Positions 55,816-64,000 of a stretch of DNA of 64,000 nt are shown one piece after another. Both the position numbers and the translations under genes were made by a program. The stretch spans positions 456,561 to 520,560 of the forward strand of contig NMRB01000008.1 in the NCBI GenBank assembly GCA_002633025.1, written 5' to 3'. Origin of the DNA: Notospermus geniculatus. Lineage: Eukaryota; Nemertea; Pilidiophora; Heteronemertea; Lineidae. The notes beneath the pieces were generated by a model, which saw nothing but the letters and a program-made list of their open reading frames with translations, was not told where the DNA came from and searched no databases. The number at the start of each line of letters is the position of its first letter. Within the stretch, counting starts at the first letter, position 1.

Positions 55816-58430
55816 AATTAAAACTTGGTGACGACCAAGCCAGCCGCGGTGCGTGAAATTGCAGTAGTGAGTCATCAGCTCTCATGCAACCGAAGACATC
55901 CGTCTACCTCACCAATTAACAATAATACGAGGACAACTGCCGCTAGGGACATTCGTTCCTGCCGCACTGCCGGACTGAGGCGACACGTTCCAGTTGTCGA
56001 ACTTGGCTATCGCGTGAATCATAAGTCGGGGTGAATCCCTATTACCAATTCGCTAAATCTTTACCCGGCTTACCGATTCCATCACCACCCGGCAATCCTA
56101 TTACTTGAGCTATCTTAGGTCATTAAGTAGCATTCCGTATACATTCTTATATCTGTTGACAAGGCTAGATTATTCCTTTTATGACGAGGCCAAGAAGGAT
56201 GGAACCCTCTCAGAGCATCAGCGCCAAATGATGGGAAACGCGTAATCGAAAAGTCATTAGTGACGATGGTTCGGCCAGACACCTGCAAACACGGCGGAGG
56301 AGACTCGAAGAGACAGGTTGTTTCCCTTCGGTTACATCAAGTGTACTTCGAAATCCTGCTTAAAATCGCCGAAATCTTCTGCCAGATAACGTAAAAGTAC
56401 TATCACCTTAAAGGCTAGCCGGTTGTATCCCGAAATCCCACTACATCAAAAACCAATATCTCACTATTTCATTCTCGAGAAGCCAGTCCGTGGTTAGTCA
56501 TTTCTACGACTTCTCTGCCAGTCTACCGTCGGCGACTCGGTCGGTACTGCCCCATAGGCGGCGATGGAGATTTTCATCAGCCAAGTTTGGATTCTGGCGA
56601 TATGTGAACCACATCACTAACGGATATTCTATATACATGTAAACAAAGGATTTGGGTCCACACCTTTCCTACCAACACGGCTTAAAGAACGTCCGACGGG
56701 TATTAGAAAAAAAGGTGTTTCATACGTCATAACCTTCATCGCCTGGCGCTCATCTCAGAATCGCGGGTAACACGAGAGTTGCATTAAAACACGCGCCAGC
56801 TCGCTGACAGGCCGGGTTTATTTCGATGACAACAGAAAACAACGGGAAAAGTGCGAACAGAAGGCAATTGTGATTGATATTACGAATGGAACCGGATAAA
56901 CATTTTCCTTGTTGCTAATTTTCAAGCTCGTTGTTTCTAAAGTTACTCAAAGTTCTTCGGAGGGCGTCAAGAAAAAAGAAAGGTTAGTCATTTAGGTTTT
57001 GACAACTTACTCTTCGTGTTTTCTATATCAACAGCCAAGATCAGCTACTTTAATACAGACTACCAATTTCTTTTGCAAGATAAGACATGTTGGGAACATT
57101 CTTTCATCAACTGGTACCGTCATCATCAACACCACTTGCTTTCTATTTTTCGTTTTATATAAATCGAATTTTAGTCGTTTCCTCTGCCTTAGCATCTTTC
57201 AGATTCTTAACTTTTATGGTTATCAGTGCTCAGAGAATGTTACCATCATTTTAAAACTATAATTTAAATGTACATGTATTGTTATTATTGTTCCTATTAT
57301 TATTATTATTCCTATCATTTGTAAAGTTGCTTCCATCCTGTACTTCGCCGACAACTACGGAAGTAGCCCAAGGATAGAAGATACTGCTTACTGTTTTATC
57401 GTGGCTCATTGTAATTCTGCACGTGTAAAGCCCCGGTTTAATAAAGCCGGGTCAGGTTTACACTATTTGAAAATAGTTTGTGATTTACCAGGTGCAATAC
57501 TACACTAACCATGCGTGTTCATCATTTTTTCGAAGCAGGTAAGAAAGTTACATAAAATTAATGAAACGATTATTATTGAAATAAAGTGCATTCACAACCA
57601 CCTATAAGTCCTTTTCAAGACGAGAACCGTTTAACATATTCAAATGGGATTAATCCTGGATTAGTCACAGCCAAGCAGTTCCATATACGTTGCCTTTTTA
57701 ATGCTGATTGTGAACTGAATAGGCACTTTTTACAACTGCGGTTACACAACAATATAAGCAGATTTGAATATTAAGGTTTCACTCAATTTTTTCTTTCATT
57801 GGATGAAGTTGTTTGATTGTCATGGATGGGTAACGCCCAATAAATTGCTGGTGGTTGTGAATTCACTTAACGTAAGGACTGGGACTTCACTATATAAATA
57901 TAAGCTTGACGGAAGTTACATGCAGTGTACATCGTCTAAGTATCTTTTTCTCCCCCAAACACCCTTGTACACCCGCTTTACGGGCTACAGCGAGTAATGT
58001 AGGCCTTTAGCAGCTGGATTTTCCGAATTCATATTGGAAATCCTTACGTCAAGTGCTGCATATGTATTGATTTTGGAATTGACTGCACCTGGCAAGAAAT
58101 CAACAATTCCTTTCATTTCTCTGGTAGGCCTAAGTGTGATCAGGACCCAGAGCCTATTCGTGGTTGAATTGCCTCCCAGATTACATGTACATGTACATGT
58201 TCTTACGGCAGATGAAGTCCAAGTTGTACATGTAAATCACTGACGTAACGTCTGATGGCAAAGTTCTTGGGATACATGCTGGACTGAAACACAGGTCTGT
58301 GAAGCCTGCACTGGCAACATTTTTTAAACATTTTTACGACATTCAGAATTACAAAACTATATTGGCCAGTTGTCGATTGTGCACAAGGGAAATGAGTCGT
58401 TGATGAAATTGTGGTAAAATGTTGCTATTT
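55816..58430. other. No gene recognised
   Basis: Non-coding or unassigned. A small palindrome gtgtaaagccccgg..gccgggtcaggtttacac lies at 57425-57465, and a TTATTATTATT run near 57295. No supported exon. Confidence 0.4.
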
Positions 58431-58620
58431 CGTTGGCCAGTGTACACAGGGTAAAAAAATCATGTTCTTCGTGTAGTTCAAATCTTATTCGACAATGGTG
58501 CCAGTGCCCAGTTAGGTGTGATTCAAAAAAAATGTATAAGCTTACAAGAAGCTGTGAAAATGGCAATTGGAGGTTTTTGGCACAAAAAGTTGCAGATGTC
58601 TTCCCATTTTCAACTCGTAT
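58430..58620 (+). pseudogene. Ankyrin-repeat-like remnant
   Basis: Plus frames read VVQILFDNGASAQLG, then in a shifted frame SCENGN, both typical of ankyrin helices and loops (VVQLLLDNGA, ACENGN). Stops and frame changes intervene. One short motif only, so the call is tentative. Confidence 0.3.
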
Positions 58621-59249
58621 ATCCTTTTTGGGGCCACTAGCCCTTTGGAGGGTGAGGTTTAAAAAGATCTATACATGTATATTAATACTCGTAGCGATTT
58701 CGCGTAATTTGCAACAACTGCCGAATGACGAGTCGTCCGTGCCGACGGGGGGGGGGTCGTCGATGGTGCGATCACGATTAGGCATGTCTCGACGAGGAAA
58801 TTGGTGTTTTTCGCCTTTTTTCACCCAAAATGATGACAGACTCTGGCAAAGAGTGCATGAGCCTCGAAAACAACCGTCCGGACCAGTTCCGACATGCGTC
58901 ACTGGGACGTACATGTAATTGGCGACATTTTGTGTGGATGTACCCTTCTACAATATAGATCAGGGTGCTACACACGCATTTTCTACCGGCAAACCCCGTG
59001 ATATGTCATTCTTTAACACAGATGGAACGAACTTAGTGCGTGGGAAACGAGTCGCTAACGAAAAGACAGGCAATTTGTTTTGTGACCACCCTAGTCTATA
59101 ATGTCACCAATTATGCCAGAGTAACCATGTCAGAACATTCCCGGGGATGTTCGGCTGGATTCATTCTTTGTCACTTTGACAGCGTTAGAGACAAAGAGAA
59201 GTGTCATGTACACGACGAACTTGGTCGAGGAACATAGAGAATAAAATAT

Positions 59250-59400
59250 AGACCTCAGTGGCTTAGATGGGTTGACATCAGTCGTTGGAGATGAAGGATC
59301 CGGGTTCGAGTCCCGACGTTTTTAATTTTTTTTCTTCATTTTTTATTTTTTATTTCTTTTTGTTCATTTTATTTTCTCTATCTTTTGATGAGAAAATAAA
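59250..59400 (+). repeat. tRNA-related SINE-like sequence
   Basis: A box TGGCTTAGATGG, exact B box GGTTCGAGTCC, then a T-rich tail from 59321. The acceptor does not pair. Confidence 0.5.
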
Positions 59401-59436
59401 CTGTCTCTCCCTTCCCACAGTTTTGAAGCAGTCTGG

Positions 59437-59474
59437 TGGTGGTGGTGGTGGTGGTGGTGGTGGTGGGGGGGGGG
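59437..59474. repeat. (GGT)n microsatellite with poly-G
   Basis: About nine GGT units followed by a G run. Confidence 0.9.
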
Positions 59475-59479
59475 TTGAC

Positions 59480-61640
59480 AGGAATTGAATTATCCATGGA
59501 ACATCACCTGACTGTCTTCATGTCCATTCTTGTAACCATCAATGACGAACTGTAAGATCGTTCATTGCTCGGACACAACGTTGCGCAGCACGGGTCCTGC
59601 TGCTATAATATTACTTCCTTAGGCCTACAATGTACATTTCTACACACATATGCATAAGGGCAGCTTAATAAAACTCATTAAGTGAATGGATCGTTTTCCG
59701 CATATCTTGAGAGCGTCGATGAGAAAGCTGCTTTTAATTCTGAATCAAGCTGTACCAAATAATGACATCCGCACGCCCATGGCACAACTAGGAGCGAATA
59801 TCCACGACATAGTTCAGAACTCATTAACTTTCATTTATGCTGCACAAAGTCCATCAATCTGCTAGTCTAAGCTATTAATTCAACTCCTTTATGAATTATA
59901 TATGATGGAAAGCAGTAATACGAGGACGTGATATGATGCTTCTAGATACAAGCCGGAGACTTTGATCGTGATTTACTCTCTGTGGAATAAATCATCAATC
60001 AGGGCCGATATCTTAGAAGCTTGCCCGGCTCAGATCACGCTGTTATTTATCAATCTTTTGACACGCATGACGACAAAACGCTGGTCTTTTGGCGAGTGGC
60101 TTTCTAGTTTCTCTTCTAATTTTAAGTTCAATAGTTTTGAAACAGTAACGCAGCAACTTCTAGAAAATGAAATTGACAAGAGGTGCAAAATCCACAGATG
60201 ATCGATTCATTCTCTGGCGCGGAGATGGTAACAAGGTAAAAGCAGAGCATGGTAAATCCTATCATTGTACAAAGCGAACTTGGAAAAAATTCAATGTCAT
60301 TTTATTGAAGAACACAACGTAATACCCCGAAGGGCACCTTTTGTTGATGAAATTTTTCTTTTGTTTTGTTCTTATTCAATGCCACTCGTTCAATCGGTGC
60401 CTTAATCCGCTAAACATTTCGTAAAATAGAAAGAGGATTTTGGTCACGTTTCCGTATGGTTTTGTCGATAACAAGAAAATAGGTGAACCGTTTCATGGTT
60501 CCTTGGTAACTATCGTTCACGTAACTACAACTCCGCCTTTTGCTCTCGTAACAGCGCCAGATCGGGAGTTTGATCTTCGGTTTATTGAAAATAAGGCTGC
60601 CAACAAAGCAAGGTTCGATTCGAGGGCTTGCATAGTGGCGTATATCGGAAAATCCCGGCACGATCTCGTTTTTCTCTCGTCTTCATTCTTTGGCTATTGT
60701 TGACAATGTCTGCAGACGTCACAGTAGTGTCTACAGAGAAAAAAACCTTGTAGAGAACACCATGTTGAAGGTGTGCCTTCTTGGATTGCCGATATTTTGC
60801 ATTGATTCCCAATGTTTTGCCTAAATTTTCCAAACAGGCTGTCTGAGGAACCAACGGGGGAGAATGAAATGCAGATGTCACCGGTATGGCCCGATCGCGT
60901 GGCGGCTGGAATTTTTCTTTTTATAGTGTGGACTTGGTGACGTTGATCAATTACCGAAACATTCGCCACAAAAAGAAATACAGGCACTCACGACAACTGG
61001 TCGTGGAGAAACGTTAGAAGAATTCTGCAGACTTCGTAATTCCCCCTCTCTTGATGTTTCGAAAGCTGCCTGATCTGTATGTCCACTTAGCAACGTTTGG
61101 GGAAAGATACATCATGACATCACTACGTCGGATGTGGCGAAGTTGGTAATGATCCTCATTCATCCAGTTCCCATCAATGATTCATTGTCTTTTGTGTGAA
61201 AATGACAGGAAAAGAACTTTGAGGTATTGGTCCGCCATCCTGATAAATTTCTTGGGCCGAGATCATGGTTTCGCCTCCTATTAGTCTTTGTGGTTGGTAC
61301 TTTTCTTGCCATTTTCTGATGTTTGCATCCGGCATTATTCCACCAGTGATAAATCTACACATCGATATCCTACTTTTCTTCTGCCAGTTTGGTGTCGGCA
61401 GCACCAGAAATTGATCATCACGCCATAGAAAGATGGAAAAACAAATACGGCAAAATATACACCACGTAGTAAATGAAATATTGTTGGTACGCCATTTTAT
61501 CGGACCTGGCCTAGGTCTAATCATCTGCCGATGGTCACTTTCTGATCGCCGAACAAACGTCACAGGCAGTGGTTTATGGTATATAAAGTGAGGGACACCT
61601 TTCAACGATTTTCATCAGCAACCATGCCAGACAACAAAAT
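59480..61640. other. No gene recognised
   Basis: ORFs up to 143 codons (minus 61174-61605) show no known motif or clear splice structure. Confidence 0.4.
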
Positions 61641-61642
61641 AA

Positions 61643-61805
61643 GAGGCTTGATAGCGTAGTGGTTATCAATCCGCTTAGCAAGCGGTGAATCCCGGGTTCG
61701 AATCCCGGGCAATATGAGACGAATCATCCCTGGCTATTCACGTACGTCGCATGTGAGGACAGTAAGCCATGGTGCCTTGTACCTTGTGCCTTTGCAAGGG
61801 CACGA
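61643..61805 (+). repeat. tRNA-derived SINE, tRNA-Ala(AGC)-like head
   Basis: D arm GATA..TATC, anticodon arm CCGC-TTAGCAA-GCGG (anticodon AGC) and T arm CCGGGTTCGAATCCCGG; no acceptor pairing. The body gacagtaagcc..tggtgccttgtaccttgtg is shared in inverted orientation with 63215-63530. Confidence 0.75.
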
Positions 61806-61877
61806 TAGCCTCAGGCTGACTTACATGTAAGTCCATGATTTTAACGTTCCATTCCCAATGGAGCCTTTACTTCTACA

Positions 61878-62188
61878 GAGTTCATCAGAAGGTCGTCGAC
61901 ACCAAACACGTCGTACAGCATGCAGTGACTGTGAGTGAAAAACTTTTGCATTCGACAGCATGGAATCGCTGAGTGGTGTTTGAATTCACACCTTATAGGT
62001 CCCATCACTTGAAGTGCACTCTGCACGATCTACATTCTTGAGTCTTAGAGGCCATCAGAAGGTCGTCGATATACCATGAATGAAAAATCGTTGCATCTGA
62101 CCAGCATGGAATCGCTTTGTGGTGTTCGAATTCACACCTTCAGGCCCCATCACTTGAAGTGCAATCTGCACGATCTACATTCCTTTGA
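61878..62188. repeat. Two-unit tandem duplication
   Basis: Units at about 61876-62045 and 62050-62188 share catcagaaggtcgtcga, cagcatggaatcgct and catcacttgaagtgca, with a 30-bp indel. Confidence 0.8.
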
Positions 62189-62189
62189 A

Positions 62190-63214
62190 CCTGTTAAGAA
62201 AACAAATCATAGTACCTCGTCCGATTATTAGAGTATTTATCTTACCCCTCAAGCTTAATTGCCCTTGGAATCTTACCTGCAGGAACTAGTGGTTCTGATA
62301 TCTAGTATTTTTAATATTACCATTGATTTGCCTGAAAAACCCGAAGTAAAGGACCTCAGTCTAAAGACTCCTCCTTAGGCGTCCATCGGGACGGAAAATT
62401 TAGTCATAAACACGCGCAGTCTTTAAAAAGTCGCTGTATTTTAGTATCGTACACTTTCTTATCACAGTTTTCCTTTTTCATATAAGTTTGATATTTTTTT
62501 CTTATATCCCACGATACGTCCAGGGAGGCGTGAAGAATCATTTATTTCACATCTCTCAGTTTTACGTCTCTATATCCACAGTAAACAAGATTCTCATGAG
62601 TATATTTAAGATTAGTGTCACGATGCGGTAATGCTTCCGCAGATAGAAGTCATTATTGCCAACCTCCTTCATATGCTAGTTAGCCATTATGACAGTTTGA
62701 TATACCGCCTGATGGTGATGACGACGAACGTTACCCTCGAGAATGGAAGGAGGGTATGTCCGGAAAAATCAGATGGTCTATCCACAGGCTAGGACTTTCG
62801 ATCGGGCGTAAAACACCCCGACACTTGAGGATAGTCTATAAAGAATGTCAATAAGCGGTGGTAAGGAAAATTCTCTAGGGTATTCTGGAACCGTGTCATC
62901 TCTATGGTATGACTGACTGACACTGATAAAATCTCCCTGTTCATGCAAAGGCAGATTCAGTTGTCACTCGCTTTCGTTCTTATGAAACGGACGAGACCGT
63001 CTGTGGAAACCATGCTTGGAAGCTATTTTCCTTTACTCCTCCGCCAATGCCCGAACTTTGATTCTGTAATATTTTGGCCTTTTACCATCGTTTACAAAAA
63101 TTCACTTGTAAATTGGTGCAATTCTCTCCCTGAAGAAAACGGGGCAAGGAAAATATTGTAGCGAACACGCACGTATGGGGAGAAGCCACGACTATTCAAA
63201 GGGAAATAAGCTTC
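62190..63214. other. No gene recognised
   Basis: Non-coding by inspection; no repeat partner found in this window. Confidence 0.35.
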
Positions 63215-63530
63215 ATTGGGCGTTTACCCGAGGCTATCGATCATGCCATCGGTACTTCATTATTCCGTCAGGGCCGACGCTATAGCATTATTGGCCCTGG
63301 TAAGTACGGAGGAGGCCATCTCAAGCTACTCATGTTCCTCACTTGGATGGGGTATTTTACATGCCCTTGCAAAGACACAAGGTACAAGGCACCACGGCTT
63401 ACTGTCCCATGCGACGGACGTGAAGAGCCGGGAATGAAATCCCATATGGCCCGGGCTGGATTCGAACCCGGGACCTGCCGCTTGCTAAGCGGACGTGATA
63501 ACCACTAGGCTATCAGGCTATCGGTGAAAG
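63215..63530 (-). repeat. tRNA-derived SINE, longer copy
   Basis: Reverse strand begins GATAGCCTAGTGGTTATC, the same AGC anticodon arm and T arm as at 61643, then a body of about 230 bp. Its distal part (gagtagcttgagat..agggccaataatg) matches the fragment at 16262-16350. Confidence 0.75.
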
Positions 63531-64000
63531 GAAATGTGGTGCAAGAGTATGCCACAACTTGATGATCTGGATGAAGTAATGAAAAGTTGAATACAAACCT
63601 TACAGTTGGGGGTTCTATCACCCTTCGCCTCGTTTTCGAATGTTTCCCACCTACAACGAGTTTGAATGCCCCAATCAAGACACGGCATGATCTCTTGCAT
63701 GGGCCAGTAACATTTTCCACAAACGAGTACATGTATATCTGGTAGGGCCAAAACACTCGACTATACTCTTTACCTGACGATAATTTCTAATTTCCACAGT
63801 AGGCCAATGATACTTGGCGCCATAAATTGTGAGGTAAAATATAATTGCCCTGTTCATCATTTTTTCCATTTACATCTCGCTTGATAAATATTTAAAAACC
63901 ATCCCTAGGAATGAAATATTGCTATCGTAAATTTGCATGATATAACACGTTTAACAACTAAATTTACTTTTGAAACAGGGTTTTTAATTAATTTCGTCTT

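Noticed and set aside
59285-59488. Small protein with a Phe-rich and poly-Gly tail
   Set aside because: It is a T-rich SINE tail followed by a GGT microsatellite.
61643-61720. Functional tRNA-Ala gene
   Set aside because: Anticodon and T arms fold, but the acceptor strands do not pair and the sequence is the head of a repeated SINE.

Overview
This window is metazoan nuclear DNA. Protein-coding signal is split into short exons with consensus GT-AG borders on the minus strand. Introns and intergenic DNA are full of short inverted-repeat elements, tRNA-derived SINEs and decayed retrotransposon pieces. The overrepresented words AGGCCTA and TACATGTA, and the strong heterozygosity between duplicated blocks, suggest a marine invertebrate, possibly an echinoderm or hemichordate. 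That placement is an inference, not a sequence match.

The main gene is acetyl-CoA carboxylase (ACC), the large eukaryotic fusion of biotin carboxylase, biotin carrier and carboxyltransferase. It runs right to left. Copy 1 (bases 87-10182) has 21 coding exons. I could join them in frame into the first 1164 codons: regulatory N-terminus, complete biotin carboxylase, biotinyl domain and part of the central region. The carboxyltransferase half lies beyond the left edge. A second, nearly colinear copy occupies 16529-26262 and reaches one exon further downstream (exon 22). It lacks the three exons that encode the biotinyl domain, exactly at a single N at 18216. Copy differences in coding exons are almost all silent, while introns differ by whole-element insertions. 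This fits two alleles placed in tandem by the assembler better than two working genes.

A second duplicated block follows (28834-31135 and 31797-33893), also broken by a single N. Between its copies lies a segment carrying a likely non-coding first exon of ACC on the minus strand. The same segment is found in opposite orientation at 11750-12010. Next comes an intact 346-codon minus-strand ORF for an unrecognised Cys-rich protein (33902-34942). Its first 110 codons and 5' flank are repeated in a 470-bp tandem duplication.

From about 35.6 kb to the end I found no confident multi-exon gene. There is one plausible membrane-protein exon (43309-43645), a few weaker exon-like ORFs and many mobile-element remnants. 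These include several MITE families, a 637-bp TTAA-flanked inverted-repeat element carrying two divergent tRNA-like sequences (47577-48213), tRNA-derived SINEs at 61.6 and 63.4 kb, a tandem duplication at 61.9 kb and an ankyrin-like remnant. Assembly joins (single Ns at 15053, 18216, 25312, 31136, 46992 and an 880-base gap at 27748) limit structural claims.
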